A stretch of DNA of 64,000 nt. It comes from Rutidosis leptorrhynchoides (lineage: Eukaryota > Streptophyta > Magnoliopsida > Asterales > Asteraceae). Under the pieces are notes generated by a model. That model was not told the origin of the DNA and searched no databases. It was given only the letters and a program-made list of their open reading frames with translations. The translations under genes were made by a program, and so were the position numbers. This document shows positions 9,733-25,720 of the stretch, piece after piece. The stretch spans positions 78,763,501 to 78,827,500 of the forward strand of contig NC_092339.1 of the NCBI RefSeq assembly GCF_046630445.1. The letters are read 5' to 3'. Numbering within the stretch: position 1 is the stretch's first letter; each line of letters starts with the position of its first letter.

Positions 9733-12054
9733 TCATCCCTCTTCAACACTTGCAGAATTTTCAGTTTGCTTTGAACTTTTCAACATCTTTGTACAGCAAC
9801 TAAGTATTTTCTGGTCTAGCTCATAATAATGTATCATTTTTTCCAAAGGTTTCATATCCAAATCTATAAAAGATACCTGCACAAATATGAATATTATTTT
9901 TACTAATAATACATACCAATAATTAATTCACCTTTATGAAGATATCAACAGTTGCTTACCTTATAATCAAACCTTTGGCCAGTTGATTCATGACAGATAA
10001 CATTATACGAAGATTTTGGATCCCTTTTATCTCTTGTTCTAAAACTAATCATAAGACTCAAATCTTTTGCAGTTGCAGCAATTAAATACTCCCTTACAAT
10101 CTTCAAACTTTCATCCAATGTTAATGAATGCAAAGAACTGAATCTACCTAACAATACATCTTCACCCAAATCTCTACAAATCGCACAAGGCTGCGAAACA
10201 ACGTTATAATACGCATGAATTGCACCTTCAATGTCAAAAAGATCAAGCTTTTGAACCTCGAGAAGCCGATCTAACAATCTTGATCTATAAACAGCCTCAG
10301 AAACAAGTTGTAGAAAGAACATTGTACGCGTTCCGTCATTAGCTTGAATAACAGACTTCAATTCATCTTCAAATGCTTTATCATTATGAACGTTAGTTCT
10401 GTATTTACCGCCACCTAAGCTCCCGAATACAAGGGAACCATTCAAGAACACTCTGAAATTGTTTTGAGGAGTAGAAAATAGGTCTCTAATCGATTTTAGT
10501 ATTCTTTCCTTGGATCCAGAGAACATATCCAATGGATCATATTCACTTAATTGTGATATCTGAGGTGGAAAATCAAATGTATATGTTTTACTATGTAGTT
10601 GTTGACATAAATGCTAGCCTTACATAAATATATAATAGAGGATAAGATAAAAAAAAATAATAATAATAAAAACCTTCTTATGTTGCAATTTAAGGCTCTG
10701 GTGTAACTTGAAACGGGTCATGCTCCTTTTGATTACGTGTTCGTCTGAAATATAACTTGAACATGGAAGAAATCCACACTTGGGCTGCTTGGAAAAAAAG
10801 AAATAAATAAAATAAGACAAAATACTAGAAGAAACAATTTTGTGGAAACATATAAAGTACTAATATGTATGTACAGAACAATATAGTACAGATTGAGAAA
10901 ATTCATAACGAACGAATCAAAATTAAAATAAAACAATAATAAAAAAAAATCATGTACCTTTATCTCAACAGATATAGAAAGCTCCTCGTCATGAAGAACT
11001 AACATTCGAAGAGAGAAAAGTAGTTATTATATCATTCTTTGAACATTTCAATTAAATACATACTACTTATTAGCAAGCAAAATATTCTTTAATCATCATT
11101 TGGAGTGGCCGATTAAATCTATAGAGCTAGTGATTACCCTGAGGAAAAACTGAATGATCAGATATAAGTAGTGCATAATCACACTTAGTATTGACGTCAG
11201 CATCATTAACTCTACAAGAAGGACGCTGGGAAAGAACATTTTTCCCAACTAACTCGAGGAAATCCCTGGATACAAGAACGCGAATCTGCCAAGTTCATTA
11301 AACAAAATGTCAAGTATATATAGCATTCAAAAAATAGCAATATAACAAGTCTTATAAAATTGTAATGATACAGTACAAACATACCCCAGCATCAACATGA
11401 TTGGAACCTAATAATGGACTCATTACATTCTGCACATACAAATGTTCCGCAATCTCCCTCGTCGGAGCTGATAATAGTTCACAATCTTCTTTCCATAGAA
11501 GACATTCATGTACGGATAAAGCTGAAGATATTTCTTCACAATTAGTCCCATTTCTTTTAACTTTTTGTACCCTTAACACTTTCCCAACCTACATATTCAG
11601 TCATAAATTTTCTCAATTCCAGTATACAACTATTAAACAACCACATTAAGGTGTTGTTTGTTTTTTTAAGATGTTTTGGTCTGAGGATCTGCGGACCACG
11701 CCTGTAAAGAGTATGTGGTTTAAAGGTCTGAATGTTATTGAATAATGAAGACTTTTTGTTTTTATGTCTGCAAAATAACTTAAATCATTTCTGCAGCACT
11801 TAGAAACATATATCTAAGTCTGCGAGGTTGCAGACAGAATAAGACATTATCAACCCTAAGTTCAATACATATTCCTAACCTTCAATTGAACAATTTCATA
11901 TGTAAGTATATGTATATGTATATATTGATGAATATAATAAATTAGGGCTTACAAAATAGGGAGATGATCCAGTATAAGAGAGAATGAGATTTGCAGCTCC
12001 TTCTCCTCTGTAAATCCATTCGTTTGCGTCTTTTGCCTCTAAAATTAACTCCAT
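9733..12054 (-). CDS. IPK1: Inositol-pentakisphosphate 2-kinase (IPK1), complete seven-exon gene
   Basis: Phosphorylates inositol pentakisphosphate at position 2 to make phytate (InsP6). Exons on the minus strand: 11953-12054, 11385-11588, 11138-11285, 10958-10998 (a 41-nt micro-exon), 10674-10784, 9960-10559 and 9733-9876. All introns are GT-AG and the exons sum to 1350 nt, or 449 aa plus stop; Arabidopsis IPK1 is 451 aa. The start MELILEAKDANEWIYRGEGA matches the family. The EIKPKCGFLP motif (163-172) is split by intron 4. D368, D407 and K411 fall exactly where I recall the Arabidopsis active-site residues. The plant zinc site is kept as H317, C327, C330 and H346. The gene appears intact. 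Splice sites were placed by hand. Confidence 0.95.
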
Positions 12055-12320
12055 AATTCAACTGTATATTAATGTGAATATAATCATTATCGCAAATGCA
12101 TCTTAATGTATACGGATAAGAAAAAAAACATAATTAATCACTTACGTAAACGAATTGTTTCGTTTATTTTACAATAATTCCAGTGTATGAGTATAATTTA
12201 CAGAGCACAAAACCCTAGCTGCCGCCTAACCTGCTACAACAATTTACGTAAATGCCAGATGAATTTGTATTTTATACCTCTGTCTCGTTCCAATAGGGTC
12301 TCATTCCAATAGGGTCTTGG
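12055..12320 (-). promoter_or_regulatory. IPK1 5' leader and putative core promoter
   Basis: A TATAAAAT box lies on the minus strand at 12269-12276, about 215 bp upstream of the ATG. It is followed by leader sequence including GCTAGGGTTTTGTGCTCTG, a composition common in plant 5'UTRs. Just upstream, at about 12283-12320, a 17-bp unit (GTTCCAATAGGGTCT-like) is tandemly repeated twice. Placement of the TATA box is an inference. Confidence 0.45.
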
Positions 12321-12597
12321 CAGTATTCCATTTTATGTTGTCTTAGTTTACTTCTATAAATAAAAAAGAAAGAAGATATTTTATCGGTGGAAGAAAATAT
12401 TTCATTGTTAGAGAAATGAAGTTAGTGAAATTTTCTAAAACTGCTTATTTTTTTTTGCTAGATGTATTCATATTCATATTTATAACATTTTAGAGTAACA
12501 TTTAACATTTTAAACACGTGTAATTTGTAATCAGGTAATCGTCCATATTTGTGATGTGCAATATATGAACTTTTACTTCTTCTCTTTTGGTTTAAAT

Positions 12598-12709
12598 ACT
12601 GGAGTAATAAATAATAATTAATAATTAATAATTAATAATATAATATTATTATTTAATATTAATAATTAATATGAATAATATAATAATAATAATAATAATA
12701 ATAATATAT
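12598..12709. repeat. AAT/AT-rich low-complexity tract
   Basis: Interrupted AATAATT and AATAAT repeats. No gene. Confidence 0.9.
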
Positions 12710-12797
12710 CCTTTTTCAAATAATGTATTTATAACGATGTAGGAGAAATCAGCGCGTTGCTACGAACGAGTTATTACATACAAAATATCAATGAAGT

Positions 12798-12866
12798 TGT
12801 GATGTGGTCCAGCGGTTGGTGGCATGCTTCCTTTAGGGGATGTCAGGAGTTCGACCCTTGTTGGCT
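12798..12866 (+). mobile_element. tRNA-like SINE head
   Basis: TGGTCCAGCGGTTGG resembles a pol III A box, and AGTTCGACCC about 45 nt downstream resembles a B box. The segment stops 10 bp short of the LARD boundary, so the retrotransposon may have landed next to or within a SINE. It is not a functional tRNA gene: no cloverleaf with paired acceptor ends was found. Confidence 0.45.
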
Positions 12867-14452
12867 ACATAATAAATGAAAGGACCCGTCCTAATTCATC
12901 CGGACAAAATCCACATCGATTACAAACGATTCACAATAGTTGATTACATCGCGAGGTACTTGACCTCTATATGATACATTTTACAAACATTGTATTCGTT
13001 TTGAAAAGACAAACTTCATTACATCGAAAATTGACGATATGCATACCATTTCATAATATATCTAATTATAATTATCTTAATAATAATCATGATGAACTCG
13101 ACGACTCGAATGCAACGTTTTTTGAAATATGTCATGAATGACTCCAAGTAATATCTTTAAAGTGAGCAAATGCACAGCGGAAGATTTCTTTCATACCTGA
13201 GAATAAACATGCTTTCAAGTGTCAACCAAAAGGTTTGTGAGTTCATTAGTTTATCATAAATAATCATTTCATAATTTTAATAGACCACAAGATTTCATAT
13301 TTCCATTTCTCATAAACATACGTCTCATGCATAGAGACAAAATATCATTCGTATGGATTGAACACCTGGTAACCGACATTCACAATATACATATAAGATT
13401 ATCCCCATCATTTCGGGATCCTCCTTCGGACATGATATAAATTTCGAAGTACTAAAGCATCCGGTACTTTGGATGGGGCTTGTTGGGCCCGATAGATCTA
13501 TCTTTAGAGTTCGCGTCAATTAGGGTGTCTGTTCCCTAATTCTTAGATTACCAGACTTAATAAAGGGGCATATTCGGTTTAATAATCCAGCCATAGAATG
13601 TAGTTTTAAGTACTTGTGTCTATTTTGTAAAACAGTTATAAAAGCAGCGCATGTATTCTCAGTCCCAAAAATATATATTGCAAAAGCATTTAAAAAGGGA
13701 ATAATGAAACTCACCTAATGTATTTTGTAGTAAAAATACATATGACTATATTGAACAATGCAGGGTTGGCCTCGGATTCACGAACCTATATCATTTGTAT
13801 ATATATTAATACATATAATCGTAATTGAATGGATATATATATTAGTTTATTGGTCACACCATTTTTACATTAATAACATATATTTTTAATTTGTATATAC
13901 ATTCAAAATAATTAATATTTTTATAGTTATATATGTATATCTGCTTTGTGTTATATTATAAATACCTAAATTATTATATATGAGTATTTCTAAAATAATT
14001 TGTAAATATTTACTTATAATCTTAACAACGTCGTTCAAACTTATATTTTCATAGTTATAATTATTTTGAATAATAATACTTACATTAATCTAGTTAATAT
14101 TAATAATAATGATAATAGTATTAATAATAATAATAATCCCAATTGTAATTATAATACTTATTCTAATGATAACGATAATGATAATACTCGTAATTTGATT
14201 ACTAATAATGATATTCCTAAATATTAGGAGTAATAACGATTATCATTATCATAGTAATAATAACAATGATTTTAATAATAATATTAGTTAGTTAATGATA
14301 ATTATACTCATAACATTAATATTAGTGATAATAATAATTAACACACTACTAATAACATATTTAATAATAATAACATAACAATAATAATAATAATAAAAGA
14401 AAATAAAAGAAAAGAGAACTACCTCTAAAAGCTCAAAAAGAATTAATAATCT

Positions 14453-14516
14453 GCCTAAGCCGGGACTCGAACCCGCGACATCCCGTTCACATGACCACAC
14501 TCTTAACCATAGAACC
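14453..14516 (-). other. tRNA-like segment inside the LTR (copy 1)
   Basis: On the minus strand it reads TGGTTAAGAGTGTGG (A-box-like), then CGGGTTCGAGTCCCGGC, which contains the B-box consensus GGTTCGANTCC. The same segment is at 22773-22834, and a diverged homologue is at 38500-38561. It is probably an ancestral SINE or tRNA insertion. No functional tRNA gene is claimed. Confidence 0.7.
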
Positions 14517-16068
14517 GATCTGTTTTTCTGTAATTATGTCAACCCAGTTTATTTTTAACCTTCATTATTTAGTTTCTGTTTCTTCATCATCTCCAACACC
14601 TCATCGACTAAGACCAAATCAAATCATCCTTTAATATATCATGTAGTATCACAACAGAAACCACTAAACGTTGTGATATTAATTAATAGACACAAAAAAA
14701 AAAATGAACTAAAAAGAATGAAAACAGTCGCGGTTTGCTCGGAAAAAAAATGAAGAACTCAAATCCCAATTTCAAATTTTAGGATGTTTTAGACAAAGTT
14801 TATAACACAAAATATGTTTCAAAACTCTCATAGAAACTTTACACATTGTCAATTGAACTCGAATTATAGCAGGTATCTCGAATTCGTTTTAAAAAAATTT
14901 GTTTGACTTTTGATACCGAAACTTTGACTCGTAAATTCGAGTTTGATTTGATGAATTGAAAGAAGAATTTTTACAGGAAGATCCTTTAGTATAATCTTAA
15001 CAATACTGCAATAATAGATTTTAAAATAAATTTCAAATTCGATGTTTGGCATAAAATGTTGAAGAACAGAGGTAAACGTGCAGCAACTTCAAATTTTGTT
15101 TGATGGTTCTGTGTTCCCACTCGATTTGTAATAATAGATGGTTATACAGAGGTTATTAGGTGTTATTACAGCTAAATTAACTTTGTTTACATCTGTTTGT
15201 AATTGGAATCTGTCGACACAAATTATTCTCACTAGTACGAATAATATATAAAAAATAAGGCTGATCTTGACTTATAATTGCTTGGTACGATCGACTATGA
15301 TGTTCAATAATTCAAGAGATTCAAACAAATATAAATACAGTAATTGATTGAGTTGGTAATCTACTTTTGGAGTTGTTATGCACACTCACGATTGTTATAT
15401 ATAATTAATTATAATTATATTAATAATAATTAAATTTTCCAATAATATTAATAATAAAATTAATAATAATGATATTATTAATAATAAATAATAATATTGG
15501 TTTCTTTGTATATATATATATATATATATATATCTTTGTATATTATTTATATAAAGGAACATAATAATGTTAATTATAGATAAACATTAATATTTTAAAT
15601 ATTAATTTTTATTAATAATTAAACTAGTAACAATAACAGAATTAATAATGATAATAATATCAATAATACTAATGATAATAACTAATGATGATTATAATTG
15701 TAAATATAATAATGATCATATTATTAATGATTATAAAAATGATAATTTTTAATAAGTTTAATATTAATAATCAAAATAAGAATGATAATAATATTATTAT
15801 TACAAATGTTAATAATAACACTACTTATAATAATATTAATATTATTAATAATACTAATAATAATAATACAACAACTTATACATATCAAATTTCATATTAT
15901 AATTTTAATAATACTAATATTAATAATAATGAATATACTAATAATATAACAACTATAATTAAACTTGTAATTACATTTAATACATAAGCATTATTATCTA
16001 TTATGTATTATTATATGATAACATTTGTTGAATATTTATTTACAATATAATAACTATTGATAGTAATC

Positions 16069-16500
<432 letters not shown>

Positions 16501-16686
16501 TATATATAATTACATATTTGTTATACACAATCTGTTCGTGAATCGTCGAGCACGGTCAAAGGGTAATTGATTACATGAATATAGATTTCAAAACTTTCGA
16601 GACTCAACATTACAGATTTTGCTTATCGTGTATGAATCATATAAAGATTAAGTTTAAATTTGGTCGGAAATTCCCAGGTCATCACA

Positions 16687-16701
16687 GTACCTACCCGTTA
16701 A
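16687..16701 (-). promoter_or_regulatory. Polypurine tract of the minus-strand LARD
   Basis: On the minus strand TTAACGGGTAGGTAC directly abuts the TGTGATGACC start of the 3' LTR, the place expected for the plus-strand primer. The same tract precedes the 3' LTR of the second LARD (61143-61157), and a near copy lies mid-element at 19981-19994. Confidence 0.7.
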
Positions 16702-17137
16702 AGAAATTTCGTCCCGAAATTTGAGTGAGGTCGTCATGGCTAACAATAAATATGTTTCCCTGACGAGTATGAGCTGATAAATAGAGTTTTATCATTATTG
16801 AATAATACAGATAAAATAATTCGATTATTCGAAGAGCACGAATGAAGCTATCACAAAAGATTGAAATGAGGAAAATAAGATTCGCCTTAGCTTTTGACGT
16901 GGTCAGGGTTGAATTTTGAAAGTAAGATACATCTTAACTTTTGATGTAGTCACGATTGAATTTAGAAAACAGGATGCGTCTTATCTTTTGACGTTGTTTT
17001 GGTTGAATTCCGGAATTTAAGGGATTTGAAGAAAATCTTCGAAATCTAAAAGATTTGATTCTCCTGCGAATAAGGAAATTTAGATTTTTATAATTAAATG
17101 CGGTGATCTGCCTCGATTCCTCTGTCTGATATTTTCA

Positions 17138-17145
17138 CTATAAAT
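17138..17145 (+). promoter_or_regulatory. TATA-like box ahead of the antisense small ORF
   Basis: CTATAAAT within TTTTCACTATAAATTTTAC lies 69-76 nt upstream of the ATG at 17214. It is followed by a C- and A-rich leader of the kind seen in plant 5'UTRs. The second LARD keeps a recognisable version (TTTCACTGTAAATTC, minus strand near 60815). Confidence 0.4.
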
Positions 17146-17213
17146 TTTACTTTTTCCGTTCCATTAATTTCACCACTTCAATACTCAATTCCCAAATTCA
17201 AAAGATCGTGAAA

Positions 17214-17387
17214 ATGCTTAATCCAATTCTGATCCTTTTCCTTATCCTGATTATCGCAATAATCATTCTCCTTTTCCAACTTCCACCGGAGGAATCCGTT
17301 TATTTCTACTATGCTTTAGGGATTATTGTATTTATAATCCTCCCGTGTCTTTATATTGCTATACGCACTGATATCCACGGTTTGTAA
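17214..17387 (+). CDS. 57-aa two-helix membrane micro-protein, antisense in the LARD
   Basis: ATG to TAA, 58 codons. The N-terminal half is a nearly pure I/L helix (residues about 4-23), then a short polar loop QLPPEESVYF, a second hydrophobic helix (about 30-49), and a short tail ending RTDIHGL. The layout is a helical hairpin. It lies between the mid-element and the 3' LTR, on the strand opposite to the retrotransposon, 70 nt after a TATA-like box and with AAA before the ATG. I recognise no family. Antisense accessory frames are known in the Tat lineage (for example Retand), but the primer site here points away from Tat. The second LARD lacks the frame. It could be chance in AT-rich DNA, since hydrophobic codons are T-rich. 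Confidence 0.35.
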   Translation: MLNPILILFLILIIAIIILLFQLPPEESVYFYYALGIIVFIILPCLYIAIRTDIHGL

Positions 17388-17839
17388 TTTCGGTGTTGTT
17401 GTTGGGCTTTATATTTTCTCTTATATGTTGGAGCTCTTTGCCTTTTTATTATCCTCCCGACCTCTAGTAAAGCGAGTAACGGTCCAGAATTCGTAAGTAT
17501 GAAATTTCGAATAAACATCGTGTTCTAAATAAGAACTAATGTATTAGCACGATTTGATTTATCAAATTACCAGAATAACTGAGAATAGAACTATCAAGAA
17601 TATACTTTCTTGATATATTCAGAAGTTAAGCATAATGAAAGAGTTATGTAACATGGCACGTGATGACGTTAGGATCTGTGAATCATCACGTCCCATTTGA
17701 AACTCAGCATGACTTAGTGTAATATAATCACGTTGATCAAGTGTCATTATATTATACTAACTCATGCATCAGTTCCCAACACTACTTCAAAAACATTCAT
17801 ATTTTAAATTCGAAAGTTTACAGAATATAGAAACTAACA

Positions 17840-18470
17840 GTTTCTATATGATGTAACACTGATAGCACGAAGAGATTAATGATTTCAGGTAAGATTAGTT
17901 ATGAAAATATATTTAGAAATATCAAGGATATTTATAATGAAAGATACGATAATATCTCTGAATATCTAAGATCAGAGGATGATAGAAACTATTGTCTGCA
18001 AGGGTTTAGAGTAAGGAGCAAGATATTCACTAAAGACTTTAGCAGACATTGAATCATTTGGATTCTTTGAAGTCAAACTTATTCTTTGTGATTTGTCCAC
18101 GACTTTCTTCATAGTTTCGCATAATCTGCTTTTCGATACTAAATTTTCTCTTGAATGTTTCTAATATAATGATACACTGGAAACACGAAGAGGTATATAA
18201 TTTCGGACGAGAATATTTATGAAAATATCCTCAGAAATATCGAAGATATTGAAGATGATATTTTGGAATTTCTAAGTTCGATGGTTGACGGAGAAAGATT
18301 TTTCGCAATATTTTAACATGAGTACAGAGCAAGATATTAGGTTTCATCGGATCCAAAATTACCTAGATTCTTTGAATATATGGTATGGTCCTTGTATTTG
18401 TCCTTGGTCTCCTTCGTGATTAGCTCAATCCGTTTTTCAGTTCCAACTTTTCTGAGCTTTTCCAACATAC
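17840..18470. repeat. Internal tandem duplication of ~318 bp in the LARD
   Basis: A unit starting GTTTCTATATGATG near 17840 recurs, diverged, at about 18158 (GTTTCTAATATAATG). Both continue through ACGAAGAG, TTATGAAAATAT, AGAAATATC and AGCAAGATATT to a GGATTCTTTGAA/AGATTCTTTGAA segment. No coding function is seen. Confidence 0.55.
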
Positions 18471-19980
18471 TATTCTTTATCATCAAACTTTCGATGATTA
18501 AGGTCGTTTACGGTTGTCTATAGTTTCTGCTGCTTCATTCAGCTTTTTCAACATTCAGAGTATTGATTTGTAGACTGAGTGCTTTTCAGAATTTCGGAAT
18601 GAAATATCATAATTCTAAGAGATAAATGTTATACATATAACTATTGATGTAGGTATGCTGTGAGTTTTCAAAGTACTGATTGCTGATTTCCGGTAATTGG
18701 TATGGCATTTCTCATTACAAGATGCGGATGAGTATATGATAGGGTTTCAATGAATAAATATAATGATTTATCAGAGAGATTTAAGCTAAGAAGCAACGAG
18801 GTTGCTGATACATCTGCTGGTAATATGGTGGAATATAAATAAAAGTTCCCCGGTAACAATAAAGGAGCAAACATATAAATCAAGGTTATAATAAGGTTGC
18901 CTCGAACGAAAAGTCAAAGTTGACTTGCTGGAGCTGTGACAAAATTTACTAATTTGAAAAGAAAATTTCAAAGTTATTTTGGGTAATAATAACACTAAGG
19001 AATTAGCACAACTACGTGTTAAACGTTTATTCAATTTCTGAGAGTTTTTCAGATGCATAACTATATGCATAAATCTTTTCTTCCGTGGATGAAGTGCAGT
19101 TGGTTCATCCTTTCGATTGAGGTGTTTTCAAGAATCATGAAAGATTTTGAACGCAGATTGTAATCTTCAAGATACAGATGAAGTTTAAGATGAAATCAAG
19201 TGGCAGACTTGAAGAATTGTTTAGTTTCATATGTTATAATCAATATTTTAATTCATTTTAATTGTCCAATGTTGGTAGTTCTCAATTGATAGTCTACAGT
19301 TAGCAATTCACTAATTTATAAAGTTCGAATTAATTAATATGTATCGTGACCCGTGTACATGTCTCAGACTCGATCACAACTCAAAGTATATATATTATTA
19401 TAGAATCAACCTCAACGCTGTATAGAGAACTCGATCATTACTGCATATAGAGTGTCTATGGTGATTCTAAATAATATATATAGATGCGTCGATATGATAT
19501 GTCAAAACCTTGTATACGTGTCCAGATATTTAAAGTGCGTAAAATAAATACAGAAATTAAATGACGATAAATAAAATGCGTAAAGTAAATAACAGAATTT
19601 AAATGACGATAATTAAAATTGCGATAATTAAATTGCGATAAATAAATTGCGATAATTAAATGGTAATACGGAAATAACAGTTAGCTTGGAACAGTTAGCT
19701 AGGATTTTGTTAGCGTGGATTCTTAATAGAATTTCATATTATTAATTAATCTGTTTCTAATCAATTTTTATTGTGTCCATTATTTCTTCATTATGCCACT
19801 TGTTGGATTCTGATAGGTCAAAATCCAAATATGTAATTGGATTTGAATGAAAATGGTTATTCTGTAGTGAACGGATTCGTATATCGGTGAATGTAAGTAG
19901 GATAGTAAACGACTGTTGAATCAGCTTCGAAGAATTTACAGTGTAACTTATTAATGTGAAATTTAAATATTTCTAGGGTA

Positions 19981-19994
19981 TTACCTACCCGTTA
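19981..19994 (-). promoter_or_regulatory. Second (central) polypurine-tract-like copy in the LARD
   Basis: On the minus strand this reads AACGGGTAGGTAA, nearly identical to the terminal tract at 16687-16701 and with a similar AT-rich stretch before it. The second LARD has it at 58506-58519. It may be a central plus-strand primer, or the scar of the internal deletion that created the non-coding element. Confidence 0.45.
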
Positions 19995-20279
19995 AAATAT
20001 TTTCACCATTAACAGTTTGTATAAAAGAATTTTTAATTACAATCTTTATGAAAATATATTTACATATATACCTTCTTCAGATATAATCATAGATTTAATG
20101 AGTTAATATGATATTAAACTCATTTGATTTACCGTTAGAACAAGAATATATAATCACTAAAACATTTAGAGATTACTTAATCGTCATGAAGAAAGAAGAT
20201 AATCGATGTAGAACGATACGTAGAACGATGATTATACTCGAGGTACATAATGAGATGTTGAGGCATGGATTGTTGATGG

Positions 20280-20765
20280 TACTGGTGCTGTTACTGATGG
20301 TACTGTTGGTGCCGATGATGTCGCTGAAGCTGGTACATTTTGTACCATATTCTCCAGATTGATTACTCGAGCGCGAAGTTCGTTGACTTCTCCTATTATT
20401 CTAAGATGATTGTCGGTCGGAACAACCAGATGAATAAGGATTGGAATTTTTGATAGAATATAATCGTGACGAGCTATCCTGGAAATGAGGCTGAAAATGG
20501 TGTTTCGGATAGGTTCGCCGATAAGTATTTCAGGTTCTTCGCCAAGAGGTGAATTCGGTTGACAGAAAGGATCGCCTTCTTCGCGTCTACATTGATTAAG
20601 TCGACTACGAACACATCAGAAGAATTGATGATGGCCGATTGGTTGATCCATTCCGGTTATACTGCTTTCGGAGCTCAAGTGTGTTTCCATATCGGAATAA
20701 CTGTCGGAATAACTATCGGATTAGCTATCGAATTCTGGGGGACTCGAACTGGTTGAGAGATTCAT
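20280..20765 (-). other. Gag-like vestige of the minus-strand LARD
   Basis: A degraded coding-like stretch near the primer-site end, starting with an MN-S-TSSSPSD-like segment. It has a clear homologue at 40532-40977 in the second LARD. Its position just after the primer site fits the remains of a gag gene. It is a broken fossil with several interruptions. Confidence 0.5.
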
Positions 20766-21182
20766 TTCGTACGATGAGATGAAGGATTTTCGATAAGAAA
20801 TAGATTATAGGATGTAGATTAGTACCCTACAATACATAATTAGATATGCATATATAATACTAAAATCCCATAAGTTATGGAAGAATCTACAGAAATGACA
20901 GGCAAAGTTTACAATAGCAGATACGCTAAGATATGAATTAGCAGATATGCTAAGATATGAATTTTGTCTATACAATAATAATGCAATCAATGCAATAAGA
21001 TGTGTCTAGACTAAGGATGATAAGCAATTGATTCTCTAAGAATGATAAGCAGGTAATTTTCGACACGAAATGATAAGCAAAACTTTTGACAAGCAGACAT
21101 GGTCGAAGTCCAGACCCACTAATGCATCTAAACAACTATCAGTTTGACACACTAATGCAAGACTTGGTTCGCTAAGACCACC

Positions 21183-21194
21183 GCTCTGATACCA
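21183..21194 (-). promoter_or_regulatory. Primer binding site (initiator tRNA-Met) of the minus-strand LARD
   Basis: On the minus strand TGGTATCAGAGC follows the upstream LTR by 2 nt. It is complementary to the 3' end of plant initiator tRNA-Met and fixes the orientation of the element. Confidence 0.9.
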
Positions 21195-21196
21195 AC

Positions 21197-24864
<3,668 letters not shown>

Positions 24865-24882
24865 ATAAAAACACAATTTCAT

Positions 24883-25054
24883 CTATGCCATGTAGTATCC
24901 ACCCATGACACCTTTCTCATATCGTTTGGGGGGTAAAGGGGGTTTTACTTGGCCGGGAAACGATGGGGGCGGAGTTATTATCGCTGCATCGTCATAGTCG
25001 AAAGGGGAGATAATCACAAAGGGTGGTTTAGTCCTCCTCATGTGATCCCAATCG
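24883..25054 (-). pseudogene. Orphan terminal exon of an unidentified host gene
   Basis: On the minus strand a T-rich tract ending TTTAATAG, a good 3' splice site, precedes 57 complete codons and a stop (TAG at 24883-24885). The peptide is non-repetitive and proline-rich (WDHMRRTKPPFVIISPF, TPPPSFPGQVKPPLPPKRYE) and ends GGYYMA. Codon choice and GC content differ sharply from the AT-rich surroundings, so this looks like real coding DNA. I do not recognise the protein. No upstream exon is visible on the minus strand before the Helitron and retrotransposon cluster, so the gene is split, truncated, or this is a captured fragment. Confidence 0.5.
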
Positions 25055-25137
25055 CTATTAAAAAAAAACATACAAAATTTCAATAATTATAATAATAGTA
25101 TATACATTTGTTAGGTTAAATTACATTAAAGTTTTTA

Positions 25138-25256
25138 TATATGGTCATATGAGTAACGTAGAAATATCTCAATAGATAAAAAGAGAGATTTCAAAAGTAT
25201 GGCCATATGGATAACCTAGAAATATTTTAAGGGATAAAAAGGAAATATTCCAAAAG
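25138..25256. repeat. Imperfect ~60-bp tandem duplication
   Basis: TATGGTCATATGAGTAACGT and what follows is repeated from about 25199 as TATGGCCATATGGATAACCT, both continuing AGAAATAT and GATAAAAAG to a TTCAAAAG/TCCAAAAG end. No gene is seen. Confidence 0.65.
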
Positions 25257-25314
25257 AAAAGAAATACATCTAAACATAGCGATATTAAAAAAAAAGTGGT
25301 ATAATATATATATA

Positions 25315-25720
25315 CTAGGTTTTTGAGCCCGTGCGTTGCACGGGTGTGTAAAAAACCGTGCAAAAATGTAATTTCCAGTTCATATTGCTATGTAAATAGC
25401 GTATTAAAATTAGAAAAAGTATAAGAATTATTTAAGAGCCCGTGGTGTTGCCAAATTTTAAAAATTCTTTTGAGTTTAAGAGCCGTGCGTTGTGTAAAAA
25501 ATTGTGCAAAAAATGTAATTTGCATTTCATATTGGTATGTAAATAGCGATACTAAAAAAATAGAAAAAATATAAGAATTATTTAAGAGTCCGTGGTGTTG
25601 TCAAATTTTAAAAATGGTTTTAATTTTAAGAGTCCGTGGTGTTGACGAATTTTAAAAGTTCATTTAAGTTTAAGAGGCCGCTGTGTTGACAAATTTTAAA
25701 AGTGATTTTGGGTAGTGCTA
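25315..25720 (-). mobile_element. Helitron 3' end with internal repeats
   Basis: On the minus strand the end is a hairpin (CCCGTGC-AAC-GCACGGG, 25328-25344), a 9-nt spacer and CTAG (25315-25318) followed by T, the standard Helitron 3' terminus. The body carries two ~150-bp repeats and about five shorter units around AAGAGTCCGTGGTGTTGACA. The 5' end was not located, so the upper limit is approximate. No Rep/helicase coding is present, so it is non-autonomous. Confidence 0.7.

Noticed and set aside
13325-13714. Paired 64-aa frames, repeated at 21630-22034, as host genes
   Set aside because: They fall in the conserved LTR end block; duplication reflects the LTR pair.
14453-14516. Functional tRNA gene
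   Set aside because: A and B boxes are present but the acceptor ends do not pair and the segment is repeated within LTRs, so it is called tRNA-like only.
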